From contig JBNMLP010000003.1 in assembly GCA_050874905.1 (NCBI GenBank), forward strand, positions 98,774 to 162,773: a stretch of DNA of 64,000 nucleotides, read 5' to 3'. Under the pieces are notes generated by a model, which made no database searches, was not told where the DNA came from, and saw nothing but the letters and a program-made list of their open reading frames with translations. Of the stretch, positions 34,208 through 42,805 are shown piece after piece (positions within the stretch are counted from its first letter, which is position 1; each line of letters begins with the position of its first letter). The stretch comes from NC2004 sp050874905. GTDB lineage: Bacteria > Bacillota > Clostridia > Lachnospirales > Lachnospiraceae. The translations under genes were made by a program, and so were the position numbers.

Positions 34208-36946
34208 ATGATAACGAAGAGTAAGACAATGTGGATATGCTTTGCGCAATATTTTGCATTGCTGTTTTTTCACACGTTATATGCATATATGAGAATGGGC
34301 AGTGAGATAGGAACAAGGGTGCTGGTTGCATCTGTCCTTGGAATGTTGGTTGCGTTGATTTCCGTTCATCTGAAATGGGAACCGCTTGCTGCCTTTTTGA
34401 TCTTCACATCGGTTCTGGCAGATACCTGGTATATCGGAACCGAGGTACATACTATGGAATACTCTTTTGTCGTGTTTTTGGCGACCGGACTGATCATTGC
34501 TACCTATGTCCGTTTTTGGAGAAATGTCATTTTCTGGGTGGCGACAGACATCATTCTTATTGTTTCTGCGCTGTTTCAATGGGAGGCGTATGGAACACAG
34601 GGGAATTACTTTATTTTTCTCATCATTTTTCTATGTTATAACTTTGCTAATACTACGCTTTGTGCGCTGGTAAAAGATCTGCAGAAAAGAATCCATTTAT
34701 TACACGAAAAAACAAACGAAGCAGTTGCTGCTAATGAGAGCAAAGGCAACTTTCTGGCGAATATGTCTCATGAGATCCGTACGCCGATGAATGCAATTTC
34801 CGGGCTGAACCAGTTGATCCTGCAGGAAAATATCTCGGATGAGGTGCGGGAAAAATCATTTGGTATTCAGACGGCATGCAGTGATCTGATGACAATTGTT
34901 AACGATATCCTGGATTTCACCAAGATTGAGTCCGGTAAAATGGAGATTATGGCGGCAGAGTATGAAACCAAGGATATGATACAAGATACGGTCAATCTAA
35001 TCTATCTGAGAAAAGAAGAGATGAGTGTGGAAGTATTGGTTGATATTGCCTGTGATCTTCCAAAACGTCTGCTGGGTGATGATATCAGGGTGAAGCAGGT
35101 GATCATGAATCTTCTGACAAATGCTGTAAAATTTACGCATGAAGGATATGTCAGCCTGAAAATGGACTGGATTGCTGGGCAGAAGGATCTGGGCGGCTTG
35201 AAGGTTGAGGTGGAAGACACCGGAATTGGTATTCGCCAGGAAGAGATTGGGCGTTTGTTTGAAAGCTTCGAACAGGTAGATACCAAACGTAACCGGAAAG
35301 TAGAGGGCTCTGGTCTGGGACTTGCCATCAGTAAGCAGCTGGTCGATCTGATGGGAGGGAGCATTTCTGTCCAGAGTGAGTACGGGAAAGGTTCAAAATT
35401 CACAGTATTTCTGCCACAGAAGCGGGTAGGACAGGAATGCGTCGTTCATTTTAAGGAGCGCGGACAAAGCTCGGTTGTTTATACACATACAGAAGTGTTT
35501 AAGAATCTGGCAGAAAAAATGTTTGCGGAGGCTAAAGTACCATGTACATATACGACTTCTTTTGTAGAGGTTAAGCGGATCACGAAGGATTCTCCGGCAG
35601 AATATTATTTTGTTTCGGATAGCTGCTACGAAGAACAGCCGGAGTTCTTTCAGGCGCTCTCCAGATTGAAAAAAGTGATCATTTTACAGGAACGTACCAA
35701 CAATCTGAAAGTTCCGGATGGCATCAAGGTCGTGTACCGGCCGTTTTACAGCATTCCGCTGGAGGCGGTTTTTAGTGGGGAAAAAGTATATGGTATGTTT
35801 TCCAAAGAAGACGTATGGGATTTTAAATATATTGCACCCAAAGCCAGGGTGCTGGTTGTGGATGATAATGATGTAAATTTACGCGTCACGGTGGGATTAA
35901 TGGGATCCTTGAAAATGCAGGTGCAGACAGCAGAAAGTGGATATGCAGCATTGGAATTAATGAAAAAGCAACCATTTGATCTGGTTTTTATGGATCATAT
36001 GATGCCTGGAATGGATGGAATTGAAACAGTGGAACAATTCCGCTCGTGGTCAAAAGAAGCTGGAGATTACTTTGCAACGCTGCCAATTGTTGCGCTTACT
36101 GCTAATGCGATCGGTGGGGCGAGAGAACAGTTTTTGAAAAACGGTTTTCAGGATTTTCTGGCGAAACCGATCGAACTTCGGGAGTTGGACCGTTTGCTGA
36201 AAAAATGGCTTCCGGCGGACGTCATTGAAGAAAAGACGGCAAAGGAGACTGCAGAAAAAGAAGAAGGAATGGAACAGAGCGGCACAGAAACAACAAAAAA
36301 AGAGTGGCCGGTTCAGATCCCGGGGCTGGATCTGGATGTAGCGAAGCATTTCTTTGGAAACGATGCAGCGTTGTTTTATGATGTCATCTCGGATTTTTAT
36401 CATTCTGGTAAATATAAAAGGGAATTGGTAAACGAGGCCTACCTGAAAAAAGACTGGGCAACCTATGCCAGAGAAGCACACTCACTAAAAAGTCTGTCTA
36501 AAAGTGTAGGAGCACTTGTACTTGCGGAACATGCACTGGAGATGGAAAATGCTGCCAAACAGGAGCGGGAAGACATTATTCGGGAAAAATATGAATCTTA
36601 TTGGAATTCCTGGGGCGACCTTCTTCATGTGTTGTCCGCCTATGTAGAAGAAGAGGAAGCTGGAAATGAAATGGAACGGGAACTTTTGGAAGAACAAAAG
36701 CCGTTGATGCGTTTGAAAGAATTAAAACGACGTGTGGCAGAGTTGGGAGAATTTATCAAGGAAGAGCAGGCTTCCTTGACAGAAAATGAGTGGAATCAGC
36801 TGCAGCAGAAAATTTCTGAAATGGAAGCATATCGCTATTCCAGAAAGAGTTTTTTGGAATGTATCCGGGAACTTGAGAATACAGTAAAAAAACGGGATGT
36901 AAATTTGGCAAAAAAAGCATTAAAACATTTTGAACAGACGATTTAG
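34208..36946 (+). CDS. hybrid histidine kinase (membrane sensor, HisKA, HATPase, receiver, HPt)
   Basis: ATG 34208 follows GAGGAGG and gives 912 residues. About six hydrophobic segments span residues 1-165 with very short loops, so any signal is sensed within the membrane. A coiled coil leads to HisKA with His188 in NMSHEIRTPMNAISG. The ATPase has NLLTNAVKF, DTGIGI and GSGLGLAISK. A degenerate receiver-like segment may lie at 410-540; a true receiver follows (RVLVVDDNDVN, Asp596 in FMDHMMPG, Lys in FLAKPIE). An HPt domain has His758 in AREAHSLKS. The C-terminal 130 residues are helical. No output regulator gene is near. It is followed by the pilus locus, which may or may not be its target. 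Confidence 0.9.
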   Translation: MITKSKTMWICFAQYFALLFFHTLYAYMRMGSEIGTRVLVASVLGMLVALISVHLKWEPLAAFLIFTSVLADTWYIGTEVHTMEYSFVVFLATGLIIATYVRFWRNVIFWVATDIILIVSALFQWEAYGTQGNYFIFLIIFLCYNFANTTLCALVKDLQKRIHLLHEKTNEAVAANESKGNFLANMSHEIRTPMNAISGLNQLILQENISDEVREKSFGIQTACSDLMTIVNDILDFTKIESGKMEIMAAEYETKDMIQDTVNLIYLRKEEMSVEVLVDIACDLPKRLLGDDIRVKQVIMNLLTNAVKFTHEGYVSLKMDWIAGQKDLGGLKVEVEDTGIGIRQEEIGRLFESFEQVDTKRNRKVEGSGLGLAISKQLVDLMGGSISVQSEYGKGSKFTVFLPQKRVGQECVVHFKERGQSSVVYTHTEVFKNLAEKMFAEAKVPCTYTTSFVEVKRITKDSPAEYYFVSDSCYEEQPEFFQALSRLKKVIILQERTNNLKVPDGIKVVYRPFYSIPLEAVFSGEKVYGMFSKEDVWDFKYIAPKARVLVVDDNDVNLRVTVGLMGSLKMQVQTAESGYAALELMKKQPFDLVFMDHMMPGMDGIETVEQFRSWSKEAGDYFATLPIVALTANAIGGAREQFLKNGFQDFLAKPIELRELDRLLKKWLPADVIEEKTAKETAEKEEGMEQSGTETTKKEWPVQIPGLDLDVAKHFFGNDAALFYDVISDFYHSGKYKRELVNEAYLKKDWATYAREAHSLKSLSKSVGALVLAEHALEMENAAKQEREDIIREKYESYWNSWGDLLHVLSAYVEEEEAGNEMERELLEEQKPLMRLKELKRRVAELGEFIKEEQASLTENEWNQLQQKISEMEAYRYSRKSFLECIRELENTVKKRDVNLAKKALKHFEQTI

Positions 36947-37007
36947 AGAATGAAAACTGTGCAAAGTAACGAAAAATGATCTTTTTCTTTTCGTTTTTAT
37001 GATAATG

Positions 37008-37016
37008 TGTTACAAT
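37008..37016 (+). promoter_or_regulatory. extended -10 element before pilB
   Basis: TGTTACAAT is an extended -10 (TGn + TACAAT) with only a weak -35 (TTTTCG region near 36988). It would start the pilus transcript near 37023, about 35 bases before pilB. Confidence 0.5.
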
Positions 37017-37057
37017 ACGAATAGTGATTTAGCAGATATGTGAGGTGCAATTGACTT

Positions 37058-38773
37058 ATGAAAATGATACGTAAAAAGATTAAATTAGGAGATTTGCTGG
37101 TAGCAGCAGGTGCCATCACAGAAGACGAGTTAATGGAGGCGCTGTCCAGACAGAAAGAGCTGGGCTTGAAACTTGGTCAGACACTTGTGAAATTAGACTA
37201 TATCAGTCAGGATATATTAAATGCAACATTACAACAACAGCTTGGAATTGATTTTATCAGTTTGCAGGGAGTGAAGCTGGAAGATCAGATCTTAAACGTT
37301 ATTCCGGAGAACCTGATCCGGAAGTATCGTGCCATTCCGATTGAATTTGACGAGGCAAATCCAAACGTTTTAAAAGTGGCAATGTCAGATCCGATGGATA
37401 TCATTGCATTAGATGATATGTCGATTGCAACCAATTATCAGATTGAACCATTGCTTTGCAGCGATGATGATATTGATGCAACATTGGGACGTTATTTTGG
37501 TGACAAGGAAGCAAGAGCTGCGGCGGAACAGTACCGGGAAGAGCTGAACAGCAGCGGACTTTCTCAGGCAGAAGAAGATGAATATAATGAAGATGTAGAG
37601 AATTCTCCAATCGTTAAGATCGTACGTGGTATTTTGGAGAATGCGGTAAGACAAAGAACATCAGATATTCATATTGAACCGATGGAGACACAAGTGCGTG
37701 TCCGCTATCGAATTGATGGTGCCCTACAGGTAGTGCAGCGACTGGATATTGGTATGATGCCTGGTATTTCTGCCCGTTTGAAGATTATGGGAGGCATGGA
37801 TATTGCGGAAAAGAGAAAACCACAGGATGGTCGTATCACAGTAATGGTTGATCGAAAAGAGTTTGATGTCCGTGTGTCTATTCTTCCAACATGTTACGGA
37901 GAAAAGATTGTAATGCGTATGACATCAAAGGAAGGATTGACAAAACCAAAGAGTGAGCTCGGTTTCTCACCGGATGAGTTACAGAAATTCGATGGTATTT
38001 TGAGCAATCCTCATGGCGTTATTCTGGTAACCGGCCCAACCGGTTCCGGTAAATCAACAACATTGTACACAGCACTCAGTGAGCTGAATACAGAAGATGT
38101 AAATATTATCACGGTTGAGGATCCGGTCGAGGCAAATATCGATGGTATCAACCAGGTTATGGTAAATGTAAAGGCGGAAATGACATTTGCAGCGGCACTT
38201 CGTTCTATTCTGCGTCAGGATCCGGACATTATCATGATCGGAGAGATTCGAGACGAGGAGACTTGTAGTATTGCGATCAAAGCAGCGATTACCGGTCACT
38301 TGGTGGTATCTACCCTGCATACGAACAGCGCAGCTTCTACTATCACACGTCTGATCGATATGGGACAGGAACCATATACAGTTGCCGATGCTGTGGTAGG
38401 AGTAATTGCACAGCGTTTGGTGCGCCGATTGTGTACCTGTAAAGTGCCGCGTCTGGCAGAAGATTATGAGGCAACAATGCTTGGAGCTCCGGGGGAGGAG
38501 ATTACGATTTATGAACCCGGCGGAAATGAGAGCTGCGGCGTATGCGGCGGAAGCGGATACCGTGGACGTATCGGTGTATATGAGATCATGCCGATCACAC
38601 ATGCGATTTCAAAGATTATTGCAGCAGGAGGAACAGCGGACCAGATCGAGGAGGAAGCGATCAAAGAAGGTTTGAAGACACTTCGTATGGCTGCGGCAGA
38701 GCTTGTGCTCAATGGAACGACCTCTATTTCGGAAATGAAAAAGATTGCATATGAGGCAGAGGACTCCATGTAA
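37058..38773 (+). CDS. pilB: type IV pilus assembly ATPase PilB
   Basis: Cytoplasmic hexameric ATPase that drives pilus extension. The 571 residues have the N-terminal MshEN-type domain (about 1-150; LGDLLVAAGAITEDELMEAL) and a GspE core: Walker A GPTGSGKST with Lys332, the Asp box TVEDPVEANIDGINQ, Walker B RQDPDIIMIGEIRDEET and a His box. Zinc-binding cysteines are at 459/461 and 493/496 (CTC and CGVC), so the first pair is CxC rather than CxxC. MshEN domains can bind cyclic di-GMP in other pilus ATPases; whether this one does is not shown. First gene of the pilus locus. Confidence 0.95.
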   Translation: MKMIRKKIKLGDLLVAAGAITEDELMEALSRQKELGLKLGQTLVKLDYISQDILNATLQQQLGIDFISLQGVKLEDQILNVIPENLIRKYRAIPIEFDEANPNVLKVAMSDPMDIIALDDMSIATNYQIEPLLCSDDDIDATLGRYFGDKEARAAAEQYREELNSSGLSQAEEDEYNEDVENSPIVKIVRGILENAVRQRTSDIHIEPMETQVRVRYRIDGALQVVQRLDIGMMPGISARLKIMGGMDIAEKRKPQDGRITVMVDRKEFDVRVSILPTCYGEKIVMRMTSKEGLTKPKSELGFSPDELQKFDGILSNPHGVILVTGPTGSGKSTTLYTALSELNTEDVNIITVEDPVEANIDGINQVMVNVKAEMTFAAALRSILRQDPDIIMIGEIRDEETCSIAIKAAITGHLVVSTLHTNSAASTITRLIDMGQEPYTVADAVVGVIAQRLVRRLCTCKVPRLAEDYEATMLGAPGEEITIYEPGGNESCGVCGGSGYRGRIGVYEIMPITHAISKIIAAGGTADQIEEEAIKEGLKTLRMAAAELVLNGTTSISEMKKIAYEAEDSM

Positions 38774-38852
38774 TACCAAATGGATCACCATCAGGAACAC
38801 ATCCTGATTTGAGATGTAATAACAACTATAATTTTTAACAAGGAGAGATACG

Positions 38853-39914
38853 ATGGCACAGATTACAATGAATGAATTGCTGGAGTTTGCTTTGGAGCAG
38901 AAGGCGTCCGATATACATATTACCGCAGGAGTACCACCAAAACTTCGTATTCACGGTAAATTGGTAGACGTAGCTGTAGACCGCTTGACACCGGCAGATA
39001 CCAGAAGTCTGGTAGAAAGTATGTTGACACCAAGATTGGCAAACATTTTAAAGGAAAAGGGTGAGGCCGATTTCTCTTACACCGCCCAGGATATCGGACG
39101 ATATCGTGTCAATGCTTATATGCAGAAGGGATGTATGGCAGCGGCTCTTCGTCGAATTGAAACCGTGATCCCTACTCCGGACATGTTAGGATTACCGGAA
39201 CATGTAGTAGAATTATACAAGAGAAGACGTGGACTGGTGTTGGTAACCGGACCAACCGGTTCTGGTAAATCTACCACACTGGCTTCCATCTTAGACCGTG
39301 CAAATTCCAATTTAAGTACGCATATCTTAACCATGGAGGATCCAATCGAGTACGTTCACCATCATAAGGTAGCGACGATCAACCAGAGGGAGGTTGGTCA
39401 GGATACGTTAAGTTATGCAAATGCTCTTCGTGCGGCTCTTCGTGAGGATCCGGATATTATTCTGGTAGGAGAGATGCGTGACTTTGAAACGATTTCTACT
39501 GCGGTAACAGCAGCAGAGACTGGACATTTGGTATTTTCTACCTTACATACCATTGGTGCGGCGGCAACGATTGACCGTATCATCGATGTATTCCCACCAC
39601 ATCAGCAGCAGCAGATCCGTGTGCAGCTTGCAATGGTTATGGTAGCGGTTATTTCACAGCAGCTGATGCCGACAGCAGATGGCAATGGTCGAGTAGCAGC
39701 GTTCGAAGTAATGTTAGAAACTCCGGCGATCAAAGCATTGATCCGTGAAGGTAAATCACATCAGATCCCTTCTACCATGCAGACAAGCCGTGCGCAGGGC
39801 ATGATCACAATGGATGATTCCATCTTTGAATTATTCCGTCAGGGTGCGATCGATAAAGAAACAGCGATCACATATTCTCAGGATCAGGCCGGTATGATAA
39901 AACGTGTTGGATAG
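38853..39914 (+). CDS. pilT: pilus retraction ATPase PilT
   Basis: Hexameric ATPase that depolymerises pili and powers twitching, adhesion and DNA uptake. The 353 residues show Walker A GPTGSGKST with Lys139, the Asp box TMEDPIEYVH, Walker B REDPDIILVGEMRD and His box FSTLHTIGAAATIDRI. The end of the core (AIKALIREGKSHQIPSTMQT) is diagnostic for PilT rather than PilB. A small hairpin (ATCAGGA/TCCTGAT) lies in the 79-base gap from pilB. Its presence means the pilus is predicted to be retractable. Confidence 0.96.
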   Translation: MAQITMNELLEFALEQKASDIHITAGVPPKLRIHGKLVDVAVDRLTPADTRSLVESMLTPRLANILKEKGEADFSYTAQDIGRYRVNAYMQKGCMAAALRRIETVIPTPDMLGLPEHVVELYKRRRGLVLVTGPTGSGKSTTLASILDRANSNLSTHILTMEDPIEYVHHHKVATINQREVGQDTLSYANALRAALREDPDIILVGEMRDFETISTAVTAAETGHLVFSTLHTIGAAATIDRIIDVFPPHQQQQIRVQLAMVMVAVISQQLMPTADGNGRVAAFEVMLETPAIKALIREGKSHQIPSTMQTSRAQGMITMDDSIFELFRQGAIDKETAITYSQDQAGMIKRVG

Positions 39915-39971
39915 GTTGCTGAAGTATTTTGTGCAGAATTTACAAATTTTTCACAAAAGTCTCAATTCTTA

Positions 39972-40000
39972 TTGCAATTGTGACAGTAATTGTGTAAGAT
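39972..40000 (+). promoter_or_regulatory. sigma-A promoter before pilC
   Basis: TTGCAA (39972-39977), a 17-base spacer and TAAGAT (39995-40000). It implies that pilC and the downstream genes can be transcribed separately from pilB-pilT. The roughly 125-base leader has no known riboswitch that I can recognise. Confidence 0.6.
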
Positions 40001-40131
40001 AACCTTATGTAGAATTGTGCGGTTAAAAATATAGGGCGCGGGGGCTTGCACTTCCTATAGATATTGCTGCATGACGAACGATTCTATCATACCAGGTGAG
40101 CGAATATTTTAAGAGATATGGAGGAGATTCG

Positions 40132-41346
40132 ATGGCACTTTATAAGTACAAGGCGATATCGTCTGATGGTAAGAATAAAAGTGGTAAGATTGAAGCCAAC
40201 AATCTGGAACGTGCACAGGATAAACTGAAAAGCGAAGGATATCAGATCTTAAACATTTCAGAAGCCGGTGCTATGGACAAAGACATTAACATCAATATCG
40301 GAGGATCGGTAAAGGCAAAAGACCTTACAATGTTTTGTAAACAGTTTGCATCTATTCTGAATGCCGGTGTTACGATTATCATGGCACTTGACATGTTATC
40401 AGAACAGGCAACGAACAAGACGTTAAAGGCAGCATTGAAGGATGTACAGGTAAGCGTGGAGAAAGGTAGTAACCTTGCAGATGCATTCCGTCAGCATCCA
40501 AAATGTTTCCCACAGATTTTGATCAACATGGTGGAAGCAGGAGAGGCATCCGGTAGTTTGGAAGTAGCTTTGACGCGTATGGCAGACCACTTCGAGAAAG
40601 ATAATCGTCTGCAGAGCCAGATCAAGAGTGCGATGACCTATCCGATCATTGTATTAGTTGTCTGCGTAGTAGTAGTTATTGTATGTATCGTAGTCGTAAT
40701 TCCGAACTTTACATCCATGTTTGCGGATATGGATATGGATCTTCCGATGGCGACGAAGATCATGGTGGCAGTCAGCGACTTCCTGATTCAGAAGTGGTAT
40801 ATCTGTGTAGCTGTGGTCGTTGGTCTGGTTGTCGGAATTATCCTATTTAAACGAACGAGTACAGGTCAGTATTTCTTTGCGAAAGCTGCTATGAAAGTAC
40901 CTTTGATCGGTAACTTAACGATCAAATCATCCGCTTCTCGTTTTGCGAGAACCTTATCTACATTGATGGCATCCGGTATTCAGTTGATCGATGCGGTAGA
41001 GTCAGTGGCGAAGGTTATGACGAATAAGATCATACAGGAGAAACTGTTAGAAGCAAGAGATCAGGTTGCTAAGGGTGTACCTCTTTCAAAACCGATCAAG
41101 GATATGGGGATCTTCCCACCGCTTTTAACACAGATGGTACATATTGGAGAGGAAACCGGTAACTTAGAGGATATGATGTTCCGTGTAGCAGACTTCTTTG
41201 ATGAAGAGGTGGATGAAGCAACAAAAGCCTTAACCTCTGCGATGGAACCGTTGATCATGGTATTTATGGCTGGCGTCGTTGGTATGATCGTAGCGGCCGT
41301 ATACGGACCAATGATCAGCATGTACACCGGTATGGAGAATTTATAA
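40132..41346 (+). CDS. pilC: type IV pilus inner-membrane platform protein PilC
   Basis: Integral membrane platform on which PilB and PilT act. ATG 40132 has GGAGGAG at a good distance and yields MALYKYKAISSDGK, the usual PilC/GspF beginning; 404 residues. Two GspF domains are visible: one around residues 65-190 (FCKQFASILNAGVTIIMAL) and one around 265-390 (RFARTLSTLMASGIQLIDAV), each with a long hydrophobic helix, plus a C-terminal helix (EPLIMVFMAGVVGMIVAAV). Normal length for the family. Confidence 0.95.
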   Translation: MALYKYKAISSDGKNKSGKIEANNLERAQDKLKSEGYQILNISEAGAMDKDININIGGSVKAKDLTMFCKQFASILNAGVTIIMALDMLSEQATNKTLKAALKDVQVSVEKGSNLADAFRQHPKCFPQILINMVEAGEASGSLEVALTRMADHFEKDNRLQSQIKSAMTYPIIVLVVCVVVVIVCIVVVIPNFTSMFADMDMDLPMATKIMVAVSDFLIQKWYICVAVVVGLVVGIILFKRTSTGQYFFAKAAMKVPLIGNLTIKSSASRFARTLSTLMASGIQLIDAVESVAKVMTNKIIQEKLLEARDQVAKGVPLSKPIKDMGIFPPLLTQMVHIGEETGNLEDMMFRVADFFDEEVDEATKALTSAMEPLIMVFMAGVVGMIVAAVYGPMISMYTGMENL

Positions 41347-41358
41347 TCAAGGTTATAA

Positions 41359-41371
41359 CCGCCAAAGGCGG
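41359..41371 (+). promoter_or_regulatory. small hairpin before the major pilin gene
   Basis: CCGCC-AAA-GGCGG lies in the 76-base gap between pilC and the pilin, followed at once by ATATAATAG. It may be a processing or stabilising hairpin in the pilin leader, or the TATAAT may be a -10 with a poor -35. Confidence 0.35.
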
Positions 41372-41422
41372 ATATAATAGAAACTATTCAACAATATTTT
41401 TCAAGTAAAGGAGAGAAAAACT

Positions 41423-41977
41423 ATGAAGAAAATGAACAACAAAGGTTTCTCGCTGGTAGAGTTAATCATCGTTATTGCTATCATGGCAATCTTAGCTGGT
41501 GCATTAGCTCCTGCATTAATTAGCTACGTTGCTAAGTCAAGAAGATCAACAACGGTATCTAACGCTCAGACTATTGCATCTGCAATTCAGTCAGCTATCT
41601 CAGATGAGGCTGTATTAGATGATATCGAGACGAATTACACAACAATTGGAGCAACTCCAATTCAGTTCACTACAGTTAATACAAGCAACGCATTTGGTGA
41701 GACAGTAAACAACAACGTATCTGGTGGTGTTAATTCTTATAGCTCATTAAAAGCAACCAAATTCTCTAAGAAAGCAACTGATACTGGATTAAAGAATGGA
41801 GCAATTGACTCTGCAAAAGGATACTACATCAGTATTGATCCTGCATCAAGCACAATCAAGATTTATATTGAATCTAAGGTAGTACCTACAACTGCAGCAA
41901 CAGCAGCAGACGGATCTGCTTTATCAGGCAATTTGGTTGAGGTATATCCAAATGCCAACGATGCTATGACAAAATAG
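41423..41977 (+). CDS. major type IV pilin (prepilin)
   Basis: Candidate main pilus subunit. The 184-residue prepilin has a short basic leader MKKMNNKG cut before FSLVE, with Glu at mature position 5, then the hydrophobic helix ELIIVIAIMAILAGALAPALI. The soluble part is rich in Ser, Thr, Ala and Asn and has no cysteine, so it lacks the disulfide loop of Gram-negative pilins. A strong AAAGGAG site and a following perfect hairpin suit a highly expressed gene. Size and position make it the likeliest major pilin; the other pilins here are longer and sit downstream. Confidence 0.9.
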   Translation: MKKMNNKGFSLVELIIVIAIMAILAGALAPALISYVAKSRRSTTVSNAQTIASAIQSAISDEAVLDDIETNYTTIGATPIQFTTVNTSNAFGETVNNNVSGGVNSYSSLKATKFSKKATDTGLKNGAIDSAKGYYISIDPASSTIKIYIESKVVPTTAATAADGSALSGNLVEVYPNANDAMTK

Positions 41978-41995
41978 TATTTTAATTACTTACTT

Positions 41996-42034
41996 GTATA
42001 ACCACCTGGTCTCAGGTGGTTATACAAATATTTT
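41996..42034 (+). terminator. hairpin after the major pilin gene (partial terminator)
   Basis: A perfect 13-base stem GTATAACCACCTG / CAGGTGGTTATAC with a four-base loop, followed by AAATATTTT. The weak T-run suggests partial termination or mRNA 3' protection, which would make pilin mRNA exceed that of pilD and the genes beyond. Confidence 0.7.
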
Positions 42035-42760
42035 ATGTTTGCAAAGGTTGCGGCGGGGGCAATGATGCATATGATAATAGGGATGATTGTGATTTTGTCT
42101 GGTGTAGTGGGGGCTATACTGGCATCCTACTTAGTGGACCATTTGATCAAACGAGTGGAACAAGAGGAACAACCGGACGAAAAAATAACAACTAAATATT
42201 TTACAATCAAGAACGTAAGCATAAGCATAATTGTATTAACTGCAGGTATCCTATTCTATGTCTGGCGTACACACGCAGGACAATTGATGATTACAATAAA
42301 AGATGTGTTATACATTTTGTGTATGATGATTTTGCTGGTCATAGCAGTTGTTGATTGGAACACCTATGAGATTCCAAGGGGTCTTAATGTGTGTATTCTG
42401 GTATTAGGGCTAATTAGACTGGGACTCGATTATCACAATTGGAGTCAGTATATAATTGGCTTTTTTGCAGTCAGCGGATTTTTATGCCTACTCTACTGGG
42501 TATCTGGTGGAACTTGGATAGGCGGCGGGGACGTAAAACTTATGGCGGCTGCAGGTTTATTATTAGGCTGGAAGGAGATTCTGGTCGCATTGGTGGCAGG
42601 ATGTGTGCTGGGCAGCATCATCCATATAATGAGTATGATCCTATGTAACAAAAAAGATCGAACACTGGCCTTTGGACCATATCTGTCTCTGGGTATTGTA
42701 GTGGCGATGATATGGGGAGAACAGCTTGCAAGCTGGTACTTGAGTTTATTAAAAATCTAA
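42035..42760 (+). CDS. pilD: prepilin peptidase (A24 family)
   Basis: Membrane aspartyl protease that removes the leader of the prepilins encoded around it. Of 241 residues, several membrane helices are seen; the two catalytic Asp residues are Asp107 in VVDWNTYEIP and Asp166 in GGGDVKLMAA. The N-terminal part is short (one helix and a charged loop) and lacks the cysteine-rich methyltransferase domain of full PilD, so N-methylation of pilins may be absent or done otherwise. The start is uncertain: ATG 42035 has no clear ribosome binding site, whereas ATG 42062 follows GCGGGGGC. Confidence 0.88.
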   Translation: MFAKVAAGAMMHMIIGMIVILSGVVGAILASYLVDHLIKRVEQEEQPDEKITTKYFTIKNVSISIIVLTAGILFYVWRTHAGQLMITIKDVLYILCMMILLVIAVVDWNTYEIPRGLNVCILVLGLIRLGLDYHNWSQYIIGFFAVSGFLCLLYWVSGGTWIGGGDVKLMAAAGLLLGWKEILVALVAGCVLGSIIHIMSMILCNKKDRTLAFGPYLSLGIVVAMIWGEQLASWYLSLLKI

Positions 42761-42805
42761 CAATATAAATATGCTTATACTTATGTTTAGAGGGAGGCAA
42801 AAAAC

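Noticed and set aside
40001..40131. Cyclic di-GMP riboswitch before pilC
   Set aside because: The conserved cores of class I and class II aptamers could not be matched by eye, so it is kept only as an unexplained leader.
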